Shown here piece after piece: positions 42,874 through 51,133 of a DNA stretch of 64,000 nt (position 1 is the stretch's first letter; each line of letters opens with the position of its first letter). This stretch comes from Deltaproteobacteria bacterium. GTDB taxonomy: Bacteria > Desulfobacterota > Desulfobulbia > Desulfobulbales > Desulfurivibrionaceae. Where the stretch lies: NCBI GenBank assembly GCA_021802775.1, contig JAJZRJ010000007.1, positions 1 to 64,000 of the forward strand. The letters run 5' to 3'. The position numbers and the translations under genes are program-made. Below the pieces are notes generated by a model. It was given only the letters and a program-made list of their open reading frames with translations, did not search any database and was not told where the DNA came from.

Positions 42874-44022
42874 ATGGGGAAAAGGCCCTGGAGTCGTGGC
42901 TTGGCGGTGTTTCTTGGTCTGTCGGTGTTTTTGGGCACAGGTGCCTGCAAACCGCAGGCGCGGAATCCTCTCCGTATTGGCCTGGCCATCAACCTTTCCG
43001 GCGAGGGCGGGGCAGCGGGCGAACATATCCGCGACGGCGCCCTGCTCGCGGTGGATGCAGTCAACGCCGGGGGCGGCATCAACGGCCGGCCTCTCGAGCT
43101 GCTGGTGGAGGACGACCGCAACACCGAGGCGGGAATCCTTGCTGCGGACGGCCGCCTCATCGACGCCGGCGTGGTCGCCATCATCGGCCATTCCTTTTCC
43201 GCCAACACTCTGATCGCCTACCCCCTGGTGACCTCCCGCAACACCCTGCTTTTTACCCCCTACACCGCCACCACCGAGCTTAGTGACCGGGATGACCTCT
43301 TCTGCCGCACCGCGGTGGACAACAAGCTTTACGGCAAGGCGCTGGCCTCGCTGCTTGCGGCGCGCGGTTTTACCAGCGTCGCCTTCCTGGTCGACATGGC
43401 CAACGCCAGTTTTGGCGAAGATCTCCTGGGCCAGACCCGGCAGCACTACCAGGGGGCAATCACCACCGTGCGGGTCGATTCGAAGCAAGGGGTGAATTGG
43501 GACGAGGCCCGTGCCAAGCTGCTGGCTGGCGGATCGCAGGCCGTGGTGATGCTGACCGAGGTGGCGGCCACCGGTATCGGCGCCCAGAAAATCCGGGCCG
43601 GCGGCTTTCAGGGCGAACTGATCGCTACCCTCTGGGTTCAGACCCCGGAACTGTGGCAGTATGGCGGCGAGGCAACGGAGGGCATGACGATCATTACCTT
43701 TATCCAGGCGAAGAACAACCGGGTCGCCTATCAGGCCTTTGCCAGTACTCTGCAAAAACGGTTCAACCGGCCAGCCACCGCCCATTCGGTACGGGCTTGC
43801 GAGGCGGTCGAGATTCTGGCCGCAGCCTTGCGCCGCTGCTCTGCCAACCCGGCGGCCGCGGAACTGAAGCGTGAGCTGGCCGGCAACCGGTTCGAGACCA
43901 TCATGGGCGGGGTGGCCTTCAACCAGTCCTGCGATGTGATCCGGCCGGTGTACGAGGTGCGCGTGCAGGACCGGCAGTTTGTCACCGTGGGCGAGTTGCG
44001 GCTTGGCGGAGGCATGGACTGA
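42874..44022 (+). CDS. Periplasmic binding lipoprotein, branched-chain amino-acid (LivJ)-type
   Basis: The 382-residue protein has a lipoprotein-like signal (LAVFLGLSVFLGTGAC, with an unusual Thr at -3 before Cys25). This is followed by a periplasmic-binding fold type I: PLRIGLAINLSGEGGAAGE, GALLAVDAVNAGGGINGRPLELLVEDD in parts, VVAIIGHSFSANTLIAYPLV and TRTAVDNKLYGKALA-like segments. No ABC permease or ATPase follows; the next gene, 13 bp on, is a hybrid kinase. It may therefore serve as a ligand sensor for that kinase (inference). GGGGGAAGG precedes ATG 42874. Confidence 0.82.
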   Translation: MGKRPWSRGLAVFLGLSVFLGTGACKPQARNPLRIGLAINLSGEGGAAGEHIRDGALLAVDAVNAGGGINGRPLELLVEDDRNTEAGILAADGRLIDAGVVAIIGHSFSANTLIAYPLVTSRNTLLFTPYTATTELSDRDDLFCRTAVDNKLYGKALASLLAARGFTSVAFLVDMANASFGEDLLGQTRQHYQGAITTVRVDSKQGVNWDEARAKLLAGGSQAVVMLTEVAATGIGAQKIRAGGFQGELIATLWVQTPELWQYGGEATEGMTIITFIQAKNNRVAYQAFASTLQKRFNRPATAHSVRACEAVEILAAALRRCSANPAAAELKRELAGNRFETIMGGVAFNQSCDVIRPVYEVRVQDRQFVTVGELRLGGGMD

Positions 44023-44035
44023 CGTGCGGCACGGG

Positions 44036-46591
44036 ATGCCGTTCAGTTCGAAGATCAGGCGGTTGCTGGCCTTGTTTGGCCTGGCGGCCTTTGCCGTGGT
44101 CTTTGCGGCCAGCGCCCTGTACGAAAGTCGGAAGTTCAAGGCGGAACTCTCCGGCATCATGCAGGCGCTCGCGGCGGCGAGCGGTTCGTTGCTCCACGAA
44201 TCGATTGTGCAGCACCGGCGCGCCATCAATGAGATTCTCGCCGCGGTGCCGGCGGGGGATGAAGCGGCAGTGTGTCGCTATTTTACCGAAAACCTGCCGC
44301 TGCTCGGCCCTGAGGATTGCTACTTCATCCTGAACAGCGCAGGGGTTGTGGTCCACGCCAGCCGCCGGGCCAGCGATTTTATCGGCCTCGATTTCTCCCA
44401 CCTTCCCTATCTCCACAGCAAGGAGGAGATTTCCGGGGTGCATCAGTCGCTGGCCACGCTCAAGCCGGTGGTGACTCTCACCTATCCCCTGCCTGCCGGT
44501 TGGATCATGCTGGTGGAGCGCGATCTTTTCAGTCTGGCGCCGCTCGTTGGCCATCTCAAGCTGGTCGGTCTGGTGGAGGGGGGATTTTTCTTTATCCTCT
44601 CCGACAGCGGTACCGTGGTTTATCATCCGGATGAACGGCTGGTGGCAAACCGGCATCCCCTGGGCTTCGATCTGCGTGAGTGGAGCGAGGCCGACTCCTA
44701 CGGCCTGCGGGAGTATACCTACCGCGGCAAACGCTATCTTTGCCTGCGTCAGCCTTTGGCGGCGCCGCGGGGGTGGGTTTTCTACGCGGCCGTGCCGCGC
44801 CAGGAGTTCCTGCGGTTCGTGGGAATACATCTCGTTTACCAGGCCATGGCCATCGCGGTGTTGTTCGGGATATTGGGCGGCCTGCTCCATATTCTCATCG
44901 ACCGCAAGGTATCGAAGCCGATTCAATGCCTGGCGGCGCATCTTTCCACGTTCAACCCGTTGCAGGATGCGGCCGGGTGCGATCCCGTGGCCGGTGAAGA
45001 TGCTGCGGAGCTGAACCAGATCGTCGCGGCCTGCGAGCGCATGGCGGCGAATATCCGGGCGGCCAACGAGCAACTCCGGGGAAACGAGGCGCTCTTCCGC
45101 ACCGTGACTGAGTTTGCCTCGGACTGGAGCTATTGGCTCGACCCGGAGGAAAAGGTGGTCTATGTTTCGCCTTCCTGCGAGTTGATCACCGGGTACACCG
45201 CCGCGGAATTTTACGCCGAGCCGGCGTTGATGCGGAAGCTCGTCCATCCGGAGGATCGGGAGCTGGTTCTTGCCCATGTGCCCCAGGCTGTGCAAGATCA
45301 GCCCCATGCGCCGCTTGAGTTCCGGATTGTGGCCAAAGACGGTACGGTGCGCTGGTTGAGCCATATCTGTCGGCCCATTCGTGATGCCGAAGGGAATTTT
45401 CTCGGGGTGCGGGGAAGCAACACCGACATCACCGAGCAGCGTCGCCTGGAGCAGGAACTCTACAAGGCGTACAAACTGGAATCGCTCGGCGTGCTGGCCG
45501 GCGGCATTGCCCATGACTTCAATAACCTGCTTACCGCCATCATCGGCAATCTTTCCATGGCCAGGAGCGATGCTCCGGGAGGAGCGATGCGGCGGCAGCT
45601 TGAGGCCGCGGAAAAGGCGGCATTGCGGGCGCAGGGACTGACCAAGCAGTTGCTTACCTTTGCCAAGGGTGGGGCGCCGATCAAGGCCGTGGCCTCGATT
45701 GCCGATCTGGTGCGGGAGGCGGCCGAATTTTTGCTGCACGGCGCGAAAACCCGCCACACCATGACGAGCCCGCCGGATCTCTGGGCTGTGGAGGTGGATG
45801 CCGCCCAGATGAGCCAGGTGGTCAATAATCTCATCCTCAATGCCGATCAGGCCATGCCCGGTGGAGGCACCATTGCCATTTCGCTGACCAATCGGCATCT
45901 CGACGCCGGCGCCGGGCTGCCGCTGCCACCGGGGCCCTATGTGGAGATCCGGGTGGCGGATCAGGGGCACGGGATCGCTCCCGACCACCTGGAACGGATT
46001 TTTGATCCCTACTTTTCCACCAAGCAGACCGGCAGCGGGCTTGGGCTTGCCAGCAGCTACTCGATTATCAAACGCCATGGCGGCCACATTGCGGTGGAGT
46101 CGCGGCCGGGAGAAGGCGCGGTCTTCACCGTGTATCTGCCGGCGCAACCCGATCAGGCCGTGCCCGAGTCCGCGGGCGAGCCCGGGCAGCCGCTTCCCGG
46201 CCAAGGCCGGGTGCTGGTGCTCGATGATGAAGAGATGCTGCGCGAACTGGCCCTGGCGGTCCTGGAGCGGTTGGGCTACGAGGCCGACTGCGCCGAGGAA
46301 GGCGGCCAGGCCCTGTCCATGTACCAGGCGGCCCAGGCGGCCGGCCGGCCGTACGACGTGGTGATCATGGATCTCACCATCCCCGGCGGCATGGGCGGTC
46401 AGGAGGCGATCAAGGAATTGCTGCGGCTCGACCCGCTGGCCAGGGCCATCGTTTCGAGTGGCTATGCCCAGGACCCGGTCATGGCCAACTACCGCGATTA
46501 CGGTTTTGCCGCGGTGCTGGCCAAACCCTATTCGGTGGAGGCATTGAGCCGGGTGCTGCACGATATTTTGGTCGGCGGCTGTACGGAGTGA
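44036..46591 (+). CDS. Hybrid sensor histidine kinase (sensor-PAS-HisKA-HATPase-REC)
   Basis: The ~851-residue protein has an N-terminal membrane helix (LLALFGLAAFAVVFAASAL), a periplasmic sensor of dCache-like length and a second helix (IAVLFGILGGLLHILI). A PAS domain follows (YWLDPEEKVVYVSPSCELITGYTA). HisKA has GVLAGGIAHDFNNLLTAIIG (His about 493); the catalytic domain has NNLILNADQAM, DQGHGIAPDHLERIFDPY and GSGLGLASSYSIIKRHGG. A C-terminal receiver begins VLVLDDEEMLRE, with Asp about 779 in VVIMDLTIPGG. It probably senses the ligand of the upstream binding protein. GTG 44024 is an alternative start. Confidence 0.88.
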   Translation: MPFSSKIRRLLALFGLAAFAVVFAASALYESRKFKAELSGIMQALAAASGSLLHESIVQHRRAINEILAAVPAGDEAAVCRYFTENLPLLGPEDCYFILNSAGVVVHASRRASDFIGLDFSHLPYLHSKEEISGVHQSLATLKPVVTLTYPLPAGWIMLVERDLFSLAPLVGHLKLVGLVEGGFFFILSDSGTVVYHPDERLVANRHPLGFDLREWSEADSYGLREYTYRGKRYLCLRQPLAAPRGWVFYAAVPRQEFLRFVGIHLVYQAMAIAVLFGILGGLLHILIDRKVSKPIQCLAAHLSTFNPLQDAAGCDPVAGEDAAELNQIVAACERMAANIRAANEQLRGNEALFRTVTEFASDWSYWLDPEEKVVYVSPSCELITGYTAAEFYAEPALMRKLVHPEDRELVLAHVPQAVQDQPHAPLEFRIVAKDGTVRWLSHICRPIRDAEGNFLGVRGSNTDITEQRRLEQELYKAYKLESLGVLAGGIAHDFNNLLTAIIGNLSMARSDAPGGAMRRQLEAAEKAALRAQGLTKQLLTFAKGGAPIKAVASIADLVREAAEFLLHGAKTRHTMTSPPDLWAVEVDAAQMSQVVNNLILNADQAMPGGGTIAISLTNRHLDAGAGLPLPPGPYVEIRVADQGHGIAPDHLERIFDPYFSTKQTGSGLGLASSYSIIKRHGGHIAVESRPGEGAVFTVYLPAQPDQAVPESAGEPGQPLPGQGRVLVLDDEEMLRELALAVLERLGYEADCAEEGGQALSMYQAAQAAGRPYDVVIMDLTIPGGMGGQEAIKELLRLDPLARAIVSSGYAQDPVMANYRDYGFAAVLAKPYSVEALSRVLHDILVGGCTE

Positions 46592-46674
46592 GGCGCGATT
46601 TTTCTTTTCTTTCCGGCGAAACCGCCTAAGATGGGATGCCCTGTTCACCCAAGATCATGGCGGAGACTGGCATC

Positions 46675-46947
46675 ATGAGTATCTTCGAAATCCTTATGCT
46701 CGTCTGTTTCGGCGCGGCGTGGCCGTTTTCCATCGTGCGTTCCTACCGCTCGCGGATGACCGGCGGCAAGAGTCTGCCCTTCCTTTACATCGTGCTTATC
46801 GGCTATCTGGCCGGAATCTTCCACAAGCTCTTTTTTAACCGTGATCCGGTGATCTTTCTTTACGGCCTGAACGGCATGATGGTCGCCACCGACATCCTGC
46901 TCTATCACCGCAATCGCCGTCTGGAGCGACAGGCGCTGGCCGGGTGA
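46675..46947 (+). CDS. Small membrane protein, PQ-loop/SemiSWEET-like
   Basis: A protein of about 90 residues with three predicted helices: IFEILMLVCFGAAWPFSIVRSYRS, SLPFLYIVLIGYLAGIFHKLFF and VIFLYGLNGMMVATDILLYH. The AWPFSIVRSYRSR segment resembles the PQ-loop of SemiSWEET-type half-transporters, but the canonical PQ is replaced by WPF, so a transport role is uncertain. The start at 46675 (MSIFEIL) has GGAG upstream; longer starts (46657, 46636) are possible. It sits alone between two kinase genes and is followed by a 12-bp stem-loop. Confidence 0.6.
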   Translation: MSIFEILMLVCFGAAWPFSIVRSYRSRMTGGKSLPFLYIVLIGYLAGIFHKLFFNRDPVIFLYGLNGMMVATDILLYHRNRRLERQALAG

Positions 46948-46971
46948 GCGGCCGTGGTTCCGGCCTGTCTG

Positions 46972-47003
46972 CTGCTCCATGCCTCGTCAACGGCATGGAG
47001 CAG
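46972..47003. terminator. Stem-loop after the PQ-loop-like gene
   Basis: CTGCTCCATGCC (46972-46983) and GGCATGGAGCAG (46992-47003) form a perfect 12-bp stem with an 8-nt loop, 24 nt after the stop codon. No strong U-run follows on the plus strand, so it may be a weak or factor-assisted terminator, or an mRNA end. Confidence 0.5.
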
Positions 47004-47119
47004 TACCTTCCCTTCTTCTCGCTTTCCCTTCATTTCGTTTGTAAAATCAAAAGAGCCGATGCTATCCTGTTGATGAAATGGGCGCCGGCTTTTGCGGGCG
47101 GGCCAGTGATGCTTTCAGT

Positions 47120-47273
47120 TTAGCAGCCCGTTGAAAAACGGGCTGTTGGCGCCACAGGGACGTGGCGCCGAATTTTGCCGGCCCGAAAGGGCCAAGAAAT
47201 TCGCGAGGTTGGCCAAAGCGCCTTTGGCCAACCGACAGTTGAAAAAGCCAGGGATGACTTTTTCAACATCCGG
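47120..47273 (+). repeat. Multi-hairpin repeat element, copy 1
   Basis: Five consecutive stem-loops fill the interval. H1 is CAGCCCGTT/AACGGGCTG (47124-47145). H2 is GGCGCCAC/GTGGCGCC (47148-47169). H3 is CGAATTT/AAATTCG with an inner GGCCC/GGGCC (47169-47203). H4 is GGTTGGCCAAAG/CTTTGGCCAACC (47207-47233). H5 is GTTGAAAAAG/CTTTTTCAAC (47238-47267). The last 36 nt (47238-47273) match the reverse complement of 63537-63572 at 32 positions. It ends about 75 bp before the histidine kinase start. Confidence 0.88.
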
Positions 47274-47347
47274 TTAAAGAAACGGTGGATGGAGCGGTTC
47301 GTCGGCCCATCCAGCGGAGAGACGAGCGCATACTCCAGAGGAAGGAA

Positions 47348-48949
47348 ATGTCTGATTCTCGGCAGTCCTTGTCGCCGGCCTTGTTCCGGCAAGTCGAAGT
47401 CGCCAAGCAGGAGTGGGAAATGACCATGGATTTCGTCGGCGACGTGGTTATCCTGGTGGACGCCGCGCACAGGATCAAACGGTGCAACCGGCCGTTGACC
47501 TTGCTCGCCGGGAAAGGATATCGGGAATTGCTTGGCGCGGATTGGCGAGAGTTGCTCGATGCCATGCAATTTCAGAAGATCGGCAATGACGAAGACGGCT
47601 TCGAACTCTTTCACGAGCCTTCCAGCCGCAGCTTCCGTTTGGTGATCTATCCCTTTGACCCGGTCAAGGATGGGGTGACCGGATCGGTCATCACTCTGCA
47701 GGATGTCACGCTGCACACTCGCATGACCGCGGAGCTGGCGGAGAAGAACCGCGCAATCGAGCACCACCGGCGGGACCTGCAGCGGGCGTTGGATGAACTG
47801 TCGCTGATGATCCGTCGAGCCACCGAAACAGGGGAGCTTGGTGTCTACTTTGATCTGCCGCCGGACCTGCCACAGTGCTGGAAGATGATGCCCTGTGAAC
47901 AGGCTGACTGCCCCTGCTACGGCAGAGAGCCGGTACGTTGCTGGCAGGTGGCCGGGACCCAGTGTCAGGGACAGGTGCAGGGGGACTTTGCCCGGAAGAT
48001 TGGCGCGTGCGAAAGGTGCAAATTTTATCAGGCCGCGACCAGCAATCCCATTTATCGGATCGGCGAGGAATTCAATCACATGATGTTCATTCTGGAGGAG
48101 AAGAACAAGGAACTTGCCAAGGCGTACGATGAGTTGAAAGGGTCGCAGGCCAAGCTGCTCCAGCAGGAAAAGATGGCCTCCATCGGCCAGTTGGCCGCCG
48201 GGGTCGCCCATGAGATCAACAATCCCATGGGCTTTGTGACCAGCAACCTCGGCAGCCTGGCCAAATATGTCAACCGGCTGGAGGAGTTCCTGGCCAAACA
48301 GTCCGAATTTGCCGGCCGTTGCACCACGCCGGAGCAGAGCGCCGAACTGGAGCGGTTGCGCAAGGAATTGAAAATCGATTTTATCCTGAACGATGCAGCC
48401 TCCCTTATCCGGGAATCCCTGGATGGCACCGACCGGGTGCGCGTCATTGTCCAGAATCTGAAGAGTTTTTCGCGGGTGGATCAGGCGCAGGAGAGCGGGG
48501 CGGACATCAATCAATGCCTGGAAGACACGATCAACATCGTCTGGAACGAGCTGAAGTACAAATGCGAAGTGAAGAAGGAATATGGCGAATTGCCTTTCAC
48601 CCGCTGTTTTCCCCAACAGCTGAACCAGGTGTTCATGAACCTGCTGGTGAATGCCGCCCAGGCCATTGCGAAGCAAGGGACGATCACCATTAAAACGTGG
48701 CAGCAGGATGGGGAAATTCGGGTGGCGATCAGCGATACCGGCTGCGGGATCGCACCGGAACACATGAGCCGCCTGTTCGAACCCTTTTTCACCACCAAGG
48801 AGGTGGGCAAGGGCACGGGCCTCGGGCTATCCATCACCTATGACATCGTCAAGAAGCATGAGGGTCGGATCGAGGTGGAAAGCGAGCCGGGCAAGGGTTC
48901 CACCTTCACGGTGCGGCTGCCGATCAGGGGGCAGGCTAATGGGGAATGA
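47348..48949 (+). CDS. Sensor histidine kinase with PAS and two-CW-like cysteine domain
   Basis: The 533-residue soluble protein (no membrane helix) has an N-terminal PAS-like part (DFVGDVVILVDAAHRIKRCNRP). A Cys-rich block follows at about 177-222 (CWKMMPCEQADCPCYGREPVRCWQVAGTQC, ACERCKFYQ), with CW/C spacing shared with the HTH protein at 37177-37554. The HisKA motif is SIGQLAAGVAHEINNPMGFV (His288), and HATPase motifs include NLLVNAAQAI, DTGCGIAPEHMSRLFEPFFTT and GTGLGLSITYDIVKKHEG. The ATG follows GAGGAAGG. It overlaps the response-regulator gene downstream. Confidence 0.88.
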   Translation: MSDSRQSLSPALFRQVEVAKQEWEMTMDFVGDVVILVDAAHRIKRCNRPLTLLAGKGYRELLGADWRELLDAMQFQKIGNDEDGFELFHEPSSRSFRLVIYPFDPVKDGVTGSVITLQDVTLHTRMTAELAEKNRAIEHHRRDLQRALDELSLMIRRATETGELGVYFDLPPDLPQCWKMMPCEQADCPCYGREPVRCWQVAGTQCQGQVQGDFARKIGACERCKFYQAATSNPIYRIGEEFNHMMFILEEKNKELAKAYDELKGSQAKLLQQEKMASIGQLAAGVAHEINNPMGFVTSNLGSLAKYVNRLEEFLAKQSEFAGRCTTPEQSAELERLRKELKIDFILNDAASLIRESLDGTDRVRVIVQNLKSFSRVDQAQESGADINQCLEDTINIVWNELKYKCEVKKEYGELPFTRCFPQQLNQVFMNLLVNAAQAIAKQGTITIKTWQQDGEIRVAISDTGCGIAPEHMSRLFEPFFTTKEVGKGTGLGLSITYDIVKKHEGRIEVESEPGKGSTFTVRLPIRGQANGE

Positions 48950-49766
48950 AGTGAAAGTCCTGTTCGTGGATGACGAACCCAATGTGCTGCGGGCATTGGA
49001 ACGGCTTTTCCTGGACGAGGAATACACCCTCTTGCGGGCTGATTCCGGCGAGGAAGGGTTGCGGCTGTTGCAGGAGAACGAGCCGGTTCCGCTGGTGGTT
49101 TCCGACTACCGCATGCCGGGGATGAGCGGCGTCGAATTCCTGAAGACGGTCTATGAACGCTGGCCCGAAACAGTGCGTATCGTGCTCTCCGGTTATGCCG
49201 ATACCGCAACGATCGTCGAGGCGATTAACGAGGGGCATATCTATAAGTTCATCCCCAAGCCTTGGAATGATGACGAATTGAGGATCACCATCGCCAAGGC
49301 GGTGGAGGTCTACTTCCTGCGGCGGGAAAATATCCATCTTGCCGAGGAGTTGTGCCAGATGAACGAGCAGCTTCTTGGCCTGAATGAGGAGTTGGAACAG
49401 CGGGTGAGGGCGCGTACCAGCGAGGTGACTTTTCAGAATCGGGTACTCAAGCGAGGTCAGCATATTCTGGATTCGTTGCCGATAGCGGTATTCGGTTTTG
49501 ATGATCAACTCGAATTGGTGCAGCATAACCGACAGGCTCATGCTTTTGTGGAAACAGGCATCGAGCTTTCCCTCGGTCACCCGGCAGCGGAGGTGCTTCC
49601 CCCGCCGTTGGTCGAATTTCTGCGGGGAATCCCTCCGGGCAAGGTCGTCTCCCAAATGATGACGTTTGCCGGCAAGGATGTCTGCGTCAAGGGAACGCGG
49701 ATCGAATCCGAGGATGGCCAACGCGGGATCATTCTCCTGATGGACGAAATCTCCTGCAGCATATGA
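48939..49766 (+). CDS. Response regulator with C-terminal PAS-like domain
   Basis: The protein (275 aa) has a receiver with VLFVDDEPNVLRALERLF, VVSDYRMPGMSG (phospho-Asp), VLSGYAD (Thr/Ser switch position) and FIPKPWNDDE. After a helical linker with LEQRVRARTSEVT there is a PAS-like segment (LDSLPIAVFGFDDQLELVQHNRQAH). No DNA-binding or catalytic output is visible. Its receiver is clearly similar to that of the next gene. The start overlaps the kinase stop by 11 nt, and its stop overlaps the next ATG (ATGA), so kinase, regulator and HD-GYP protein form one unit. Confidence 0.85.
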   Translation: MGNEVKVLFVDDEPNVLRALERLFLDEEYTLLRADSGEEGLRLLQENEPVPLVVSDYRMPGMSGVEFLKTVYERWPETVRIVLSGYADTATIVEAINEGHIYKFIPKPWNDDELRITIAKAVEVYFLRRENIHLAEELCQMNEQLLGLNEELEQRVRARTSEVTFQNRVLKRGQHILDSLPIAVFGFDDQLELVQHNRQAHAFVETGIELSLGHPAAEVLPPPLVEFLRGIPPGKVVSQMMTFAGKDVCVKGTRIESEDGQRGIILLMDEISCSI

Positions 49767-51127
49767 CAGCAGAGAAGAGGCGATCTCCCATGGCAACGGC
49801 AATTCCTGTTCCTCCCGCTCTCCCGGAAACCGGCAAGGTGCTCTTCGTCGATGACGAGGAGAATATCCTGCGCTCCTTGGAACGGCTTTTCATGGACGAA
49901 AACGTCGAGGTATTCATCGCCGCGTCGGGCAAGGCCGGGCTCAAACGCCTTGGTGAACACCCCGACATGGCGGTGATCGTTTCCGATCAGCGCATGCCGG
50001 AAATGACCGGGGTCGATTTTCTCGAAAAGGCACGGGAGGTGGCGCCCGGCGCCGTCCGCATCCTGTTTACCGGTTATGCGGACGTCAACGCCGCCATCGA
50101 TGCGGTCAATCGCGGCGGCATTTTTCGCTATCTTTCCAAGCCGTGGAACGATGAGGAGTTGCTCCAGGCGGTCAAGGGCGCGGTGCAGATGCACCTGCTC
50201 GCCAAGGAAAACAGGCGGCTCAATGCCGTGGTCCAGCGGCAGAACGAGGAGCTGACGCGGTGGAGTCAGGAGCTGGAGGTGATCGTTCAGGAACAGACCA
50301 TGGCGCTCAGGAAGAGCTATGACTCGTTGCGGGTGATCAACGCCAAGCTCCGCACCAATTTCAAGAATACGATCATGGCCTTTGCGGGATTGGTGGAGCT
50401 GCGCGATCCGCGCATGCGGGCACATTCGCGCAATGTCGCCGAGGTGTGCGGCCTGGTCGCCAAGGAACTGGAAATGGCGAGGGAGGAGCGGGAAACCCTC
50501 ATTGTCGCCGCCCTGCTGCACGACATCGGCAAGATCGGCATCCCCGACCTCATGCTTCGGCAGGACGCGGAACAGATGAACTACGAGGTGCGCGAGGAGT
50601 ATATCAAGCACCCGTTGCGGGGGCAGGCGGCGGTGGAGATTATCGAGGATCTGCGGCCGGCCGGCCGGATCATCCGGAGTCATCATGAGCGGTATGATGG
50701 CACTGGTTTCCCGGATGGACTCAAGCGGAGGGAAATCCCTCCGTCTGCCCTGATCCTGGCGCTGGTCGATTATATTGATGTCAAGAACCGCCGCTTCGGC
50801 AGCACCCTCAGCCAGGAATTGATCCGCAAGGAGGTGGAGCTGCAGGCGGGCAGCCGTTTCGACCCCAAGCTGACAACGGTCGTCCTGGCGGTGGCGGAGA
50901 AATACTACCGCAAAAAGCGGCGGTTCACCGAGGCGGTGGCGGTGGAGGTGGAGGTGTCGCCCGACGAACTGGCCGTCGGCATGGAGGTCAACCGGGATGT
51001 GGTGAGCGGTACCGGTATCCTGTTGCTGGGCAAGGGCAAGGTGCTGGGAAAGACGAGCATCGAGCTGTTGCGGCGTTACTACAAGCTCGACCCGCCCCAT
51101 CAGGGGATCTTTGTCCGGCGGCAATGA
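49763..51127 (+). CDS. Response regulator with HD-GYP domain (c-di-GMP phosphodiesterase type)
   Basis: The 454-residue protein has a receiver (VLFVDDEENILRSLERLFMD, VIVSDQRMPEMTG, FTGYADV, YLSKPWNDEELL), a coiled linker, and an HD-GYP domain. That domain carries HSRNVAEVCG, LLHDIGKIGIPD, HPLRGQ, HHERYDGTGFPDGL and LALVDYIDVKN. Metal-binding His/Asp and the GYP-like GTGFP motif are present (family consensus GYP is written DGTGYP). The known activity is hydrolysis of c-di-GMP. A C-terminal extension (VAVEVEVSPDELAVGMEVNRDV) resembles PilZ-like or DUF3369-type ends. It is likely activated by the CW-domain kinase. Confidence 0.9.
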   Translation: MTAEKRRSPMATAIPVPPALPETGKVLFVDDEENILRSLERLFMDENVEVFIAASGKAGLKRLGEHPDMAVIVSDQRMPEMTGVDFLEKAREVAPGAVRILFTGYADVNAAIDAVNRGGIFRYLSKPWNDEELLQAVKGAVQMHLLAKENRRLNAVVQRQNEELTRWSQELEVIVQEQTMALRKSYDSLRVINAKLRTNFKNTIMAFAGLVELRDPRMRAHSRNVAEVCGLVAKELEMAREERETLIVAALLHDIGKIGIPDLMLRQDAEQMNYEVREEYIKHPLRGQAAVEIIEDLRPAGRIIRSHHERYDGTGFPDGLKRREIPPSALILALVDYIDVKNRRFGSTLSQELIRKEVELQAGSRFDPKLTTVVLAVAEKYYRKKRRFTEAVAVEVEVSPDELAVGMEVNRDVVSGTGILLLGKGKVLGKTSIELLRRYYKLDPPHQGIFVRRQ

Positions 51128-51133
51128 TCCGGC

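Noticed and set aside
43982-46648. An 888-codon minus-strand frame opposite the hybrid kinase
   Set aside because: The plus strand encodes a complete kinase with all motifs; the antisense frame has no recognisable domain or ribosome site.
46612-47347. CRISPR array or tandem repeats, because of several repeated-looking motifs
   Set aside because: The motifs are arms of successive hairpins with differing sequences, not direct repeats with constant spacing.
47120-48763. A 547-codon minus-strand frame through the multi-hairpin element and the CW kinase
   Set aside because: Shadow of the kinase gene, with no family motif.
49577-51124. A 515-codon minus-strand frame opposite the HD-GYP regulator
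   Set aside because: Shadow of a well-supported gene.
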